NCBI GenBank assembly: GCA_019117185.1
Contig: DXAF01000045.1
Span: 1 to 44,858, forward strand
DNA length: 44,858 bases
Direction of reading: 5' to 3'
Source: Candidatus Limosilactobacillus intestinipullorum
Lineage (GTDB): Bacteria; Bacillota; Bacilli; Lactobacillales; Lactobacillaceae
Shown: positions 33,447 to 42,062 of the stretch, piece by piece
How the letters are laid out: each line of letters starts with the position of its first letter
Position numbering within the stretch: the first letter of the stretch is position 1
Program-made: the position numbers and the translations under genes
Notes under the pieces: generated by a model
What the model was told of the DNA's origin: nothing
The model's input: only the letters and a program-made list of their open reading frames with translations
Database searches by the model: none

Positions 33447-35384
33447 CTATTCTTTTTTCGTAACCTGCAAGATGTCATCCTTAACCGTGACTTGGTCGCC
33501 GGCCTTAGCTAACATATCAAAGTTGAAGCTTTCGCTGTTTGTAACGGTAACAATTACCGTATCATCTAAGCCCGCTTTCTTAATCGTTGGGTCCCAGAAT
33601 TCCATGAGTTCTTGGCCCTTGTCGATGTGCTGACCCTTGGTGAAGTAGGTAACGAAACCAGTACCGTGAAGCTTGACAGTGTCAATCCCGATGTGGATTA
33701 ACAGTGCGATTCCGTTGTCGGAAACTAACCCAACCGCGTGCCGGGTTGAGAAGGTTGCCCGAACCGTACCAGCGAATGGTGCGTAAACCTTACCGTCTGA
33801 TGGCTTGATGGCAAATCCTTGGCCCATCTTACCTTCAGCAAAGGCCGGATCACTAACGTCCTTTAGGTTGACTAACGTACCAGCAACTGGGGCTGGAATG
33901 TTGGTAACACCTGGTTGAGGTGCTGGTTCTTCAGCAACGGCTTGGTCGTCGCTGCCTTCTTCACCGAGGTGCTTACCCCAAGTTTGTTCCAACTTGGCCA
34001 CGATCTTAGCGTGGGAGCTTTCATCCAACTTAACCTTGAGGGCGAAGATAATAATCCCAACAATGATCAGGGCAATTGGAATTAAGAACATGTAAATCTT
34101 GAAGACGCTAACGCCGTGTGCGGTAACCGTAGCGGCAGTAGCACCACCGGTCATCCCGGCAGCAACGGTAGCGGCACCAACAACACCGTTGGCAACGGCA
34201 CCACCGAATTTATCAAGCAGCGGCCGAATTGATAGGGTTAGTGATTCATCACGGTGACCCAGCTTCAATTGACCATATTCAACAGAGTCAGTGATCGTCA
34301 TCAAAACAACCAGGAAGATAATTGGTTGTGGGATGAAGAATAATTCGGCACCGAGCAGAACCAGCGCTAATGACTTGCCGGCAAAGGCGAAAATCAAGGC
34401 ACCGATAACTTCGATGGTAGCAGCACCATAGAAGAGCTTGTGACGACCAATCTTGCCTGAGAAGAGTGGGAAGGCGAAGACGGAGATAACCCCGACAACC
34501 GTGTTCAGACCACCCAGGATTGAGAAGGCCTTTGAGTTACCTAAAATGTAGGTGAAGTAGTAAAGTTCGAAACTATTCAGCAGAGTCTGCCCAGTAGTAA
34601 AGAACAGGTAGGACATCGCAATGGCCAGCAATTGGTCGTTCTTAACCAGGATGTGCAGGATATCCTTTAACTTAGTTTGTTCCTTGTTTTCACGAAGCAG
34701 TGACTTTTGTTCGTGGGTAAACATCCCCACACCGATCGCGGTGATCGCAGAAATTGCGGCAACGATGACGGCGAAGATGAACCAACCACGGTCATCACCG
34801 GTACCACCGTTTTGGTTGATGGAGAAGAACAGAACCATTGGCATGATAACAAAACCAATGATCTGACCACCAATCGTTGAACCAACCCGGGCAAAGGTAG
34901 CGATCTTATCACGTTCGTGTGAATCGAAGGACATTGCCGGAACCATGGACCAGAAACCAACATCATTGAAGGAATAGAAGACATCCATGATGATGTAAAT
35001 AATGGCAAAGACAACCAGGTACATGACTGGGTTAGAAACGTTCAAACCACCTAGTGGTGTGAACAGTGCGGCCAGCAGTACGGCAGAAATAACACCACCG
35101 CCGACAACCCACGGCTTAAACTTTCCCCATTTGGTATTCGTCCGGTCGATGGCGTTACCAATTAGTGGGTCAACCAGTAATTCCACAATCCGTAGAATCA
35201 TGATGATCATAGTGACGTAACCGACCATCCGGTTATCAAAGTGCTTGTCACTAGACGTGAATAGGTGACCAGTGACGTACATCATAAAGTAAGTAGAAAG
35301 TAATGCAAAGAAGGCATCATGCCCGAACGCCCCTAGCGAATATGCGAGGCGCGAGCGGACCTTATGTGGCTCTTGCTTATCCAT
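33447..35384 (-). CDS. lacS: Lactose/galactose permease with C-terminal EIIA domain
   Basis: This is a 645-residue transporter. The GPH permease part (about 1-460) has 12 helices with VDPLIGNAIDRTNTKWGKFKP and TITDSVEYGQLKLGHRDESL motifs. A Pro/Glu-rich linker (about 478-495) leads to an EIIA(Glc) domain (495-645) with paired histidines His549 and His564 (LLIHIGID). In LacS of streptococci the second His is phosphorylated by HPr and adjusts transport. It imports lactose by symport or galactose exchange. No beta-galactosidase lies beside it. Its promoter carries a cre-like site and a palindrome matching that of galK. Confidence 0.94.
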   Translation of the reverse strand: MDKQEPHKVRSRLAYSLGAFGHDAFFALLSTYFMMYVTGHLFTSSDKHFDNRMVGYVTMIIMILRIVELLVDPLIGNAIDRTNTKWGKFKPWVVGGGVISAVLLAALFTPLGGLNVSNPVMYLVVFAIIYIIMDVFYSFNDVGFWSMVPAMSFDSHERDKIATFARVGSTIGGQIIGFVIMPMVLFFSINQNGGTGDDRGWFIFAVIVAAISAITAIGVGMFTHEQKSLLRENKEQTKLKDILHILVKNDQLLAIAMSYLFFTTGQTLLNSFELYYFTYILGNSKAFSILGGLNTVVGVISVFAFPLFSGKIGRHKLFYGAATIEVIGALIFAFAGKSLALVLLGAELFFIPQPIIFLVVLMTITDSVEYGQLKLGHRDESLTLSIRPLLDKFGGAVANGVVGAATVAAGMTGGATAATVTAHGVSVFKIYMFLIPIALIIVGIIIFALKVKLDESSHAKIVAKLEQTWGKHLGEEGSDDQAVAEEPAPQPGVTNIPAPVAGTLVNLKDVSDPAFAEGKMGQGFAIKPSDGKVYAPFAGTVRATFSTRHAVGLVSDNGIALLIHIGIDTVKLHGTGFVTYFTKGQHIDKGQELMEFWDPTIKKAGLDDTVIVTVTNSESFNFDMLAKAGDQVTVKDDILQVTKKE

Positions 35385-35431
35385 TATTGACTCCCCTTTT
35401 CTACGTAATCTAAATAATTGCTTACGCCATT

Positions 35432-35460
35432 ATGTTAAGCGCTTTCATTAAACTTGTCAA
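35432..35460 (-). promoter_or_regulatory. lacS promoter with internal cre-like site
   Basis: On the minus strand TTGACA (35460-35455), a 17-base spacer and TAACAT (35437-35432). The cre-like TGAAAGCGCTTAAC (35447-35434) fills the spacer and -10 and shares TGAAAGCGCTTA with cre 2 of galK. Confidence 0.65.
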
Positions 35461-35468
35461 CAACTTTT

Positions 35469-35484
35469 TAGTAAACTTTTACGA
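35469..35484. promoter_or_regulatory. Candidate GalR operator at lacS
   Basis: TAGTAAA-CT-TTTACGA has half-sites matching the galK palindrome in 13 of 14 positions. It lies eight bases upstream of the lacS -35. The remaining gap 35485-35602 is AT-rich with nothing further recognised. Confidence 0.6.
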
Positions 35485-35602
35485 TAAAAGCGGATTTTTA
35501 TTGAGCATTTTACCGCTAAACGGGGGATAGTCATGGCTATTCGGCGTAGTGGGGAGGCGCTGTTTATTAATTAGTAAGCTGGTTGGTAAAGTTTTAACAA
35601 TT

Positions 35603-35742
35603 AAGGGGAGCAGTAGCATCATGCTCAACGGTACAATGCAGTACACAAATGACCTCCAGCGCTCGGTAAATCCGAACACTGGAGGTCATTTGTACTTGTG
35701 GGGGATCACGAACTAGCAAGCTAGTTCTGCCATGCTCCCTTT
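35603..35742 (+). repeat. MITE-like intergenic repeat unit, copy D
   Basis: This is a full unit between lacS and gnd. Ends AAGGGGAGCAGTAGCA and (reverse-complemented) AAAGGGAGCATGGCA form imperfect terminal inverted repeats. The central hairpin has GTACACAAATGACCTCC pairing with GGAGGTCATTTGTAC around the family centre. The subterminal palindrome GAACTAGC-AA-GCTAGTTC is perfect (35710-35727). It may also terminate gnd transcription. Confidence 0.8.
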
Positions 35743-35761
35743 GTTTGCGTTAATGCAATTA

Positions 35762-37198
35762 TTATTGTTCTTCGTACCAGCTGTAGTGGTAGTTACCTGG
35801 GCGGTCAACACGTTCGTACGTGTGGGCACCGAAGTAGTCACGTTGTGCTTGCAGCAGGTTAGCTGGGACAACTTCTGCACGGTAGGAGTCATAGTAGCTA
35901 ATAGCAGCACTCAGCGCTGGAACTGGGATACCAGCCTTAACAGCCAGAGCAACAACGTCCCGGATAGCCTTTTGGTACTTCTTAGCGATGTCCTTGAAGT
36001 AGTCGTCAAGCAGCAGGTTCTTCAGGTCAGGGTTCTTGTCAAAGGCATCCGTGATGTTTTGCAGGAATTGTGCACGAATGATGCATCCAGCACGCCAAAT
36101 TTGAGCTAATTCACCCATCTTCAGGTTCCAGTCATAACGTTCAGAGTCGATCCGCATTTGTTCGAATCCTTGGGCGTATGACATAACCTTACCGAAGTAA
36201 AGGGCTTCACGAACCTTTTCAACCATTTCCTTCTTGTCGTCAATGGAGAGTGATTCAGTAACTTCTGGCAGAACCTTGCTTGCGGCCACCCGTTCGTCCT
36301 TCATCATTGAGATGTAACGAGCGTAAACAGCTTCGGTGATTACGGATTGTGGAGCGCCACCTTCAAGGGCGGTTTCAGAACTCCACTTACCAGTACCCTT
36401 GTTGGCACCACGGTCAAGGATCATGTCAACGATTGGCTTGCTCTTGTCGTCACCCAGGTCATCCTTACGAGTAAGGATGTCGGCAGTGATGTCAACCAAG
36501 TAGCTTGACAATTCACCCTTGTTCCATTCAGCGAAGGTCTTGGCAATGTCGTCAACTGGCATCTTCAAAACGTTCCGCATGATGTTGTAACTTTCGTCAA
36601 TTAATTCTTCGTCACCGTATTCGATCCCGTTGTGGACCATCTTTACGTAGTGACCTGCACCGTTAGGGCCGATGTAAGCAACACATGGCTTACCGTCTTC
36701 TTCAGCCTTAGCAGCGATCTTAGTCAGGATTGGGGCAACTAAGTCGTAAGCTTCCTTTTGGCCACCTGGCATCAGGGCAGGACCGTGGAGGGCACCAAGT
36801 TCACCACCGGAAACACCCATACCGATGAAGTTGATACCGGACTTGTCCAACTTAGCGTTCCGGGCCATCGTATCGTGGAAGTTAGTGTTCCCACCATCGA
36901 TCAAAACGTCACCCTTGTCAAGCAGAGGGAGTAATTCATCGATAACGGCATCAGTTGGCTTACCAGCCTTAACCATCAACAGAATACGACGAGGCTTTTC
37001 AAGTGAAGCAACGAAGTCTTCAACCGTGTAGCTAGGAACCAGCTTCTTATCGCTGTGGTCCCGCATCATTTCGTCAGTACGGTTGCGGTGACGGTTGTAG
37101 ACGCCAACCGTGAAACCACGACTTTCAATGTTCAATGCAAGGTTCTTACCCATAACAGCTAAACCGACAACACCGATTTGCGCTTTATTCTCTGACAT
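35762..37198 (-). CDS. gnd: 6-phosphogluconate dehydrogenase (decarboxylating)
   Basis: This is a 478-residue NADP-linked enzyme that converts 6-phosphogluconate to ribulose 5-phosphate, CO2 and NADPH. The nucleotide-binding [11 protein letters not shown] is at 8-18, then [21 protein letters not shown] and the catalytic [13 protein letters not shown] region; the C terminus has the usual [12 protein letters not shown]-like form ([14 protein letters not shown]). ATG 37198 is used because AGGAG sits just before it and the in-frame GTG 37207 nearly overlaps that site. With zwf upstream it supplies pentose phosphates to phosphoketolase. Confidence 0.96.
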   Translation of the reverse strand: MSENKAQIGVVGLAVMGKNLALNIESRGFTVGVYNRHRNRTDEMMRDHSDKKLVPSYTVEDFVASLEKPRRILLMVKAGKPTDAVIDELLPLLDKGDVLIDGGNTNFHDTMARNAKLDKSGINFIGMGVSGGELGALHGPALMPGGQKEAYDLVAPILTKIAAKAEEDGKPCVAYIGPNGAGHYVKMVHNGIEYGDEELIDESYNIMRNVLKMPVDDIAKTFAEWNKGELSSYLVDITADILTRKDDLGDDKSKPIVDMILDRGANKGTGKWSSETALEGGAPQSVITEAVYARYISMMKDERVAASKVLPEVTESLSIDDKKEMVEKVREALYFGKVMSYAQGFEQMRIDSERYDWNLKMGELAQIWRAGCIIRAQFLQNITDAFDKNPDLKNLLLDDYFKDIAKKYQKAIRDVVALAVKAGIPVPALSAAISYYDSYRAEVVPANLLQAQRDYFGAHTYERVDRPGNYHYSWYEEQ

Positions 37199-37249
37199 TA
37201 AAGTCACTCTCCTCTAAAGAAAATACATGTAATAATTTTCACAATGTCC

Positions 37250-37277
37250 ATTATAGCAAAAAAAATCTGGTGTGCAA
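37250..37277 (-). promoter_or_regulatory. gnd promoter
   Basis: A perfect TATAAT (37255-37250) with TTGCAC (37277-37272) 16 bases upstream on the minus strand, about 52 bases before ATG 37198. It lies downstream of the zwf terminator, so gnd is its own unit. Confidence 0.5.
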
Positions 37278-37347
37278 CCGATATCGCAAAACCAGTTGCA
37301 AAAGTTACGCTTGGGGGGCCACGAAAATACCCCATTAACGCCATGTT

Positions 37348-37378
37348 AAAAAGGCCGAGAGAAACTCTCCGCCTTTTT
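37348..37378 (-). terminator. Terminator after zwf
   Basis: AAAAAGGCCGAGAG (37348-37361) and CTCTCCGCCTTTTT (37365-37378) form a 14-bp stem with one mismatch and a three-base loop. T runs are found on both strands. It lies 11 bases after the zwf stop. Confidence 0.87.
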
Positions 37379-37389
37379 AATAATATATA

Positions 37390-38871
37390 TTAGTGGTTCA
37401 AACGGTAAACCCACTTACGGCCGTCACGAGCTAAGAGTTCGTCAGAGGCAGCTGGGCCCATTGAACCTGGAGTGTAGTTAGGGAACTGTGGCTTTTCGAT
37501 GTCCCACAGCTTCCGAATAACGTCAACAAACTTCCAAGCATAGGCAATTTCAGCCCATGATGCAAAGTTGGTGTGGTTACCTTCCAGTGCATCGTGGAAG
37601 AGACGTTCGTATGGTTCTGGTGATTCCTTCTTGTCAGTGTCGCTTTGTAAGTACTTCAGGTCAACTGGTTGCGTTGTGAAGCCTTGACCGGCGCGCTTGG
37701 CGTTTAACTGTATTGCAAAGCCAGACTTTGGTTCTACAAAGATCGTCAAGACGTTGGAGTTTAATGATTGGTCGCTCTCATTACGTGGATCCGCAAAGAT
37801 ATCGATCAGTGGCTTCTTGAAGACAACGTCGATCCGGGTGAACTTGTCAGCTAATTTCTTACCAGTCCGAACGTAGAATGGCACACCTGACCAGCGGTAG
37901 TTGTCAAACATCAGCTTGGCAGCAACGAAGGTTTCAGTACCGGATTCAGGGTCAACACCATCGGCGGACCGGTATGCTTCCGTGCCGTCACCGGCGTCGT
38001 ATTGGCCACGAACAAAGTTAGCGGCTGCTTCGGATGGGGTGTAGACACGCAGGCTCCGTAATGCTTTAATCTTTTCAACCCGAACATCAGTATCGGTAAA
38101 GGAAACGGGTTGTTCCATTGCTAACTGGGCAACGATTTGCATAATGTGGTTTTGCACCATGTCACGTAAGGCACCAGAGTGGTCATAGTAACCAGCCCGC
38201 TCTTCGACACCCAACTTTTCACTCAGGGTAACCTGGATGTTGTCGATGTAACGGTTGTTCCACAGGGATTCAATGATGGTGTTACCAAAGCGCAGTGCTT
38301 GGATGTTTTGCACCATTTCCTTACCCAGGTAGTGGTCGATCCGGAAAATTTGGTTTTCATTGAAGGTTTCGGACAATTCGTCGTTCAACTTCTTAGCAGA
38401 GTCAAAGTCACGACCAAATGGCTTTTCGATAACGAGTCGGTTGAAACCATCGTCGGAAAGGAGGCCTTGCTTCTTTAAGTTCATGGCAATCGTACCAAAG
38501 AATTGTGGTGCCATTGACATGTAGAAGAGCCGGTTGCCTTCAGTACCGAATTGCTTGTCTAATTCTTCGATCCGCTTCTTTAAGATCGTGTAGTGTTCCG
38601 GCTTAGTAACATCGTGTGACTTGTAGAAAAAGTGCTTGGAGAAGTCTTGGGCTTCACCCGTGCGCGTTTCTTCAACATCCTTAATTGATTGCCGAACCAC
38701 TTCTTGGAATTCTTCATCACTGTATTCGTGACGAGAAGTACCGAGCAGTGCGAAATGATCTTGTAAGTAACCCTTTTGGTAGAGCTTGAACAAGGCGGTG
38801 TACAGCTTCCGCTTTGCAAGGTCACCAGTAGCACCGAATAATGTAATAACAGCTTTATTTTCTGTAGCCAA
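37390..38871 (-). CDS. zwf: Glucose-6-phosphate 1-dehydrogenase
   Basis: This is a 493-residue enzyme that oxidises glucose 6-phosphate to 6-phosphogluconolactone with NADP, the entry of the heterofermentative pathway. The coenzyme motif GATGDLAKRK is at 13-22, EKPFG at 149-153, and the active-site signature RIDHYLGKE at 177-185. The start is TTG 38871: the upstream ATG 38895 would place the AGAAGGAG ribosome site inside the coding region, whereas TTG lies eight bases after it and gives the typical MATENKAVITLFGATGD beginning. Confidence 0.95.
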   Translation of the reverse strand: MATENKAVITLFGATGDLAKRKLYTALFKLYQKGYLQDHFALLGTSRHEYSDEEFQEVVRQSIKDVEETRTGEAQDFSKHFFYKSHDVTKPEHYTILKKRIEELDKQFGTEGNRLFYMSMAPQFFGTIAMNLKKQGLLSDDGFNRLVIEKPFGRDFDSAKKLNDELSETFNENQIFRIDHYLGKEMVQNIQALRFGNTIIESLWNNRYIDNIQVTLSEKLGVEERAGYYDHSGALRDMVQNHIMQIVAQLAMEQPVSFTDTDVRVEKIKALRSLRVYTPSEAAANFVRGQYDAGDGTEAYRSADGVDPESGTETFVAAKLMFDNYRWSGVPFYVRTGKKLADKFTRIDVVFKKPLIDIFADPRNESDQSLNSNVLTIFVEPKSGFAIQLNAKRAGQGFTTQPVDLKYLQSDTDKKESPEPYERLFHDALEGNHTNFASWAEIAYAWKFVDVIRKLWDIEKPQFPNYTPGSMGPAASDELLARDGRKWVYRLNH

Positions 38872-38916
38872 AATGTTCACTCCTTCTGAAATCACAGAAA
38901 TTAATTCACCGTTCCA

Positions 38917-38922
38917 ATTATA
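38917..38922 (-). promoter_or_regulatory. -10 element of zwf
   Basis: TATAAT on the minus strand 46 bases before TTG 38871. No good -35 is seen at the matching distance. Between here and 39104 nothing else is recognised. Confidence 0.4.
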
Positions 38923-39104
38923 TACTCTCCAACGGCAGTCTGCACTATGAAAGGAACCGTTTTCTTTAGCGACCCCAAATGGCCCACCAGGGGTAAAGGG
39001 CTTTGTAGACGGGCTAGATAACCAAAACTGATAAAATGGTCTAGATCAAAAGTTTTTCGCAAAGGGTTGCACACTGACCTGCTTAGTAGACACAAAACGA
39101 CATC

Positions 39105-39133
39105 TTGCGTATATGCCAAAAATGGTATATAAA
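39105..39133 (+). promoter_or_regulatory. cadD promoter
   Basis: TTGCGT (39105-39110), a 17-base spacer and TATAAA (39128-39133). The first ArsR-type operator fills the spacer and -10, and the second lies just downstream of -10. Confidence 0.65.
39111..39130. promoter_or_regulatory. ArsR/CzrA-type operator 1
   Basis: ATATGCC-AAAAAT-GGTATAT, an inverted repeat with one mismatch, positioned between -35 and -10. Confidence 0.7.
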
Positions 39134-39135
39134 TA

Positions 39136-39155
39136 ATATATCAAAAATGATATAT
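39136..39155. promoter_or_regulatory. ArsR/CzrA-type operator 2
   Basis: ATATATC-AAAAAT-GATATAT, a perfect 7-bp inverted repeat with the same AAAAAT centre as operator 1. The centres are 25 bp apart. It lies over the transcription start and directly before the ribosome site GGAGGAG. Confidence 0.75.
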
Positions 39156-39167
39156 AGGAGGAGTAAA

Positions 39168-39731
39168 ATGAATTACTGGCTATTATTTATAACCTTTACT
39201 GCTGTTAACTTAGATTTCTTTCTTATTATGCTGTTTTTACTGCAGCGTTACCGGGTACACGAGGTGGCCCTTGGCTATACCCTGGGTGTTGCTTTACTGG
39301 TGACCGTAAGCTTCTTTACTGGTCGGGCGTTGGCCTTGTTTTTGCCAGAGTGGTTATTAGGGCTTTTGGGGATTTTGCCGATTTACATGGCCATTCGTGA
39401 TAATGACGAGGCAGTAACGACAAATGGCCAGCAGTCACCGGTGTTGGCGACTTTAGTAACGTATCTAGCGGTGTGTAGTGGTTGTAACCTGTCGATCTTT
39501 TTACCGGTACTCGCTGACCTCTCCTACCAGGCCTTTATCTTAGCGTTGCTGTTTGTTGTAGCCCTGGCGGTGGTCGCAGTGGGGCTAGTTAAGGGGATTG
39601 GCGAGCTGCCCATCATTAAGCGGGTGCTTGAGAAGTATAGTGAGTTTCTGATGAAGGTCATTTACGTGGGTATTGGCCTATACATCTTTTATGACAGTGG
39701 CTTAGTTCACCACTTGCTGGCTTTGCTATAA
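39168..39731 (+). CDS. cadD: CadD-family cadmium/heavy-metal resistance transporter
   Basis: This 187-residue membrane protein has five or six helices and the CadD opening TAVNLDFFLIMLFLL. The conserved polar residues Asn16 and Asp18 lie in the first helix, and CSGCNLSIFLPVLA follows in the middle. CadD relatives protect staphylococci from cadmium and sometimes zinc. ATG 39168 follows GGAGGAG; the frame's extension to 39105 runs through promoter and operators and is rejected. An ArsR-family gene follows after 26 bases, so the pair is autoregulated. Confidence 0.85.
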   Translation: MNYWLLFITFTAVNLDFFLIMLFLLQRYRVHEVALGYTLGVALLVTVSFFTGRALALFLPEWLLGLLGILPIYMAIRDNDEAVTTNGQQSPVLATLVTYLAVCSGCNLSIFLPVLADLSYQAFILALLFVVALAVVAVGLVKGIGELPIIKRVLEKYSEFLMKVIYVGIGLYIFYDSGLVHHLLALL

Positions 39732-39757
39732 TATAGAAAAAGCAAAGAAGGAAGTGG

Positions 39758-40096
39758 ATGTGGGTGACCTCCGTGCATGATTTAATCGGTGAAGCCGCTA
39801 AAATTTATAAGGTATTGAGTAATAGTAGTCGGATTGAAATCCTGTATTTTTTACGGCACTGTGACAAGGAAGTGCCGGTTTCAACGATTGTTGACCACCT
39901 GCAAATGTCACAGCCCGTTGTTTCTAAGCAATTGGGGATTTTATACCGTTACCAGCTAGTTTGCCGCCGGCGTGAGGGGACCAAGGTTTATTACCTATTA
40001 GATGACCCCCACGTAGTTGAGATGATTGACGACATGCTAAACCACGTCAAGCACGAGATTAAGGGTGAACCTCACCCACGGAATCTATATCAATAA
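39758..40096 (+). CDS. ArsR-family metal sensor, CzrA-like
   Basis: This is a 112-residue winged-helix repressor (recognition helix near SQPVVSKQLGIL, 51-62). It lacks the CadC/ArsR cysteine box in the third helix. In the last helix it has Asp83, His85, His96 and His99, spaced exactly as the zinc/cobalt-binding alpha-5 site of CzrA and SmtB (D-x-H-x10-H-x2-H). It should therefore leave DNA when zinc or cobalt binds. It is downstream of cadD in the same operon and probably binds the two ATATnnC-centred operators at 39111-39155. Confidence 0.88.
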   Translation: MWVTSVHDLIGEAAKIYKVLSNSSRIEILYFLRHCDKEVPVSTIVDHLQMSQPVVSKQLGILYRYQLVCRRREGTKVYYLLDDPHVVEMIDDMLNHVKHEIKGEPHPRNLYQ

Positions 40097-40132
40097 GGCA
40101 GATTATGCTGGCCGACGAGCAGTGCAATACGC

Positions 40133-40177
40133 AAAGCGGTCTTCAGCGTTCATTTTTTGAGCGCTGAAGACCGCTTT
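40133..40177. repeat. Intergenic hairpin family, copy E (bidirectional terminator)
   Basis: AAAGCGGTCTTCAGCG (40133-40148) pairs perfectly with CGCTGAAGACCGCTTT (40162-40177). It is flanked by GCAATACGC and TATGTTTTGC, and lies between the convergent metal sensor and MFS genes. Confidence 0.78.
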
Positions 40178-40205
40178 ATGTTTTGCATATCCAATGTGAA
40201 AATTA

Positions 40206-41372
40206 TTAAATGTACTGGTGGCGTTCAGCCAACATACCAAAGACGGTGAAGAGGAATGCGGCAACAAAAATGACAACTACGCTGGCCGCCCAGTTATGGG
40301 TCTGGGCGTTAAGGTTACCAACGATGACTGGTCCTAATGCGGCAATCAAGTAACCAATTGACTGGACCATTCCGGAAAGGTTCCGGGTATCCGCCGCACT
40401 CTTGGTCTTTAGTCCGAACAAGGTCATTGCTAATACGAAGGTTGTTGTGGAGCCGGCACCGAGGAGCAGTGCCACTACACAGAAGTAAGTAAACGAGTTG
40501 ACCGAGAAAAACATCATCACCGCCCCCAACATGGAGGCGATCCCGGCTGCTAACATAATTGGCTGCCGGTTGGTCATCTTTGCCGCCAAGACGGGGACCG
40601 CAAAGGCAAACGGTAGGGCAAAGAGCTGGAGCAAGCCGGCGATCATGCTGGCCTGGTCGCCACTAAGACCAGCTGTCTTTGCGATGGTCGGTAACCACGC
40701 AACTACGCTGTAGAAGACGAAACACTGGAAACCGAAGAAAAGTAGTAGCCACCAGGCGTTACGTTTCTTCCACATGTTGGTTCCGGCAGTAGCTTCGTCG
40801 CCAGCCCCGGCGCGTTCGTTGTACTTAAGGTTTGGCAGCCAGACAACTGCGGTAATTAGGGCAATTGCGCTAATGATAATAACGGCCGTCTGCCAGCTAC
40901 TGTGGTGGGCGATTGGGGTAATCGCGTAGGCCCCGATTGCGGCAAACAGGGTCATGGCCGTGTTGTACATCCCCGTTACGCTGCCCATCCGGTCAGGAAA
41001 CTTATCAGTTACGATCGCCGGCAGGAGAACGTTAATACAGGTAATTGCCATCCCGATCATTACCGTCCCTACCATTAACAGTGAATAGTTGATGATTCGC
41101 AAGTAGGAACCGATAAACATTAGGATCATTGCAACCGTCAGAGTTAACTCGTTTCCAATTCGCTGCGCGGTCATGGAAACCACGGAGGAAAGGAGCCCGA
41201 AGCAAAGCAGGGGGATAGTCGTCAAAATCCCCAAGCTAGTGGTCGGCACCTTGAAGGTCTGGGCAATTTCGGCGACCACCGACGGGATAGAAGTGATGGG
41301 CATCCGCATGCAGACCCCAAGGAGGAGCAGGCCGACAATCAATAATGGGCTATGTTTTTTTACTTTTTCCAC
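40206..41372 (-). CDS. MFS transporter, CynX/NimT-like
   Basis: This is a 388-residue, 12-helix protein. The opening LLLLGVCMRMPITSIPSVVAEI and the central DKFPDRMGSVTGMYNTAMTLFAAIGA are typical of the CynX/YeaN/NimT branch of major facilitators (cyanate, 2-nitroimidazole and other small compounds; substrate usually unknown). The start is GTG 41372 with AAAGGACG upstream. A CG-centred palindrome (41422-41433) lies in its promoter. Confidence 0.82.
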   Translation of the reverse strand: MEKVKKHSPLLIVGLLLLGVCMRMPITSIPSVVAEIAQTFKVPTTSLGILTTIPLLCFGLLSSVVSMTAQRIGNELTLTVAMILMFIGSYLRIINYSLLMVGTVMIGMAITCINVLLPAIVTDKFPDRMGSVTGMYNTAMTLFAAIGAYAITPIAHHSSWQTAVIIISAIALITAVVWLPNLKYNERAGAGDEATAGTNMWKKRNAWWLLLFFGFQCFVFYSVVAWLPTIAKTAGLSGDQASMIAGLLQLFALPFAFAVPVLAAKMTNRQPIMLAAGIASMLGAVMMFFSVNSFTYFCVVALLLGAGSTTTFVLAMTLFGLKTKSAADTRNLSGMVQSIGYLIAALGPVIVGNLNAQTHNWAASVVVIFVAAFLFTVFGMLAERHQYI

Positions 41373-41421
41373 AAGATTCGTCCTTTCGTAATAAGTGTTT
41401 AGCCAAATTATTATATCACAC

Positions 41422-41433
41422 TAAAACGTTTTA
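41422..41433. promoter_or_regulatory. CG-centred palindrome upstream of the CynX-like gene
   Basis: TAAAACGTTTTA is perfect and sits within the spacer upstream of a minus-strand TATAAT (41415-41410). LacI-type regulators favour CG-centred sites of this kind; no regulator is assigned. Confidence 0.45.
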
Positions 41434-41470
41434 CTTAAAGCGATAACGCCAAACAACTTACTGAACAGAT

Positions 41471-41499
41471 TTGACGGCAGAGTCTGGGAACCATATAAT
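41471..41499 (+). promoter_or_regulatory. Near-consensus promoter for the VOC protein
   Basis: TTGACG (41471-41476), exactly 17 bases, TATAAT (41494-41499). Only one base departs from the sigma-A consensus. ATG 41530 follows 30 bases later with CGGAGGAC. Confidence 0.8.
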
Positions 41500-41529
41500 C
41501 AAGAGCGAAGATTTATACGGAGGACAAAT

Positions 41530-41967
41530 ATGACGGCAAAAATATACCCGTACTTAACTTTTAAAAATGCTAAGGAAGCAATGGACTATTACGTCCAAAA
41601 CTTTGGTGCGGAAATCACATACCACCAGCCACTAAATAAGGAGCAGGCCGAAAATATTGGTTTGGCTACGGATGACTTAGCACAAACGACCTTGTACGGT
41701 GAGTTTTCAGTTGCGGGTCAAAAAATTATTTGTGCCGATGCGACAATGGGGACGCCACAAAGCTCGACGTTAATTTCCATCATGCTAAGCTTTGGTGACG
41801 AAAAGGAGCGGGCACGCCAATTTTTTAAACGACTCGCCGACGCTGACGAACAGCGGGTCACCGTTCCCTTTGGTGATTGGGTTCTTGGTAACATGATGGG
41901 GCAGGTCGTTGACCGTTATGGTTTGACCTGGATCATCTGCACGGGTGATACCAGCACGACGGAATAA
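41530..41967 (+). CDS. VOC-superfamily protein (PhnB/glyoxalase-like)
   Basis: This 145-residue cytosolic protein opens with IYPYLTFKNAKEAMDYYVQNFGAEI, the PhnB/3-demethylubiquinone-like variant of the vicinal oxygen chelate fold, and ends with VVDRYGLTWIICTG. The role is not predictable; relatives are often of unknown function. It has its own strong promoter and stands alone. Confidence 0.82.
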   Translation: MTAKIYPYLTFKNAKEAMDYYVQNFGAEITYHQPLNKEQAENIGLATDDLAQTTLYGEFSVAGQKIICADATMGTPQSSTLISIMLSFGDEKERARQFFKRLADADEQRVTVPFGDWVLGNMMGQVVDRYGLTWIICTGDTSTTE

Positions 41968-41996
41968 CAGGGATCGTTGAAATTGATAGTACATAA

Positions 41997-42033
41997 AGGG
42001 CCTCCAGCGTCTGGATTTTCCGCTGGAGGCCCT
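41997..42033. repeat. Intergenic hairpin family, copy F
   Basis: AGGGCCTCCAGCG (41997-42009) pairs perfectly with CGCTGGAGGCCCT (42021-42033). AGTACATAA precedes and ATGCTTG follows, as in other copies. It lies between the convergent VOC and nrdI genes. Confidence 0.78.
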
Positions 42034-42062
42034 CTATGCTTGTTAAACCCAATGGGGGCTTA

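Noticed and set aside
38872-39104. A small gene in the gap between zwf and cadD
   Set aside because: The minus frame here (38901-39119) lacks a ribosome site and runs across the cadD promoter; nothing protein-like is recognised.
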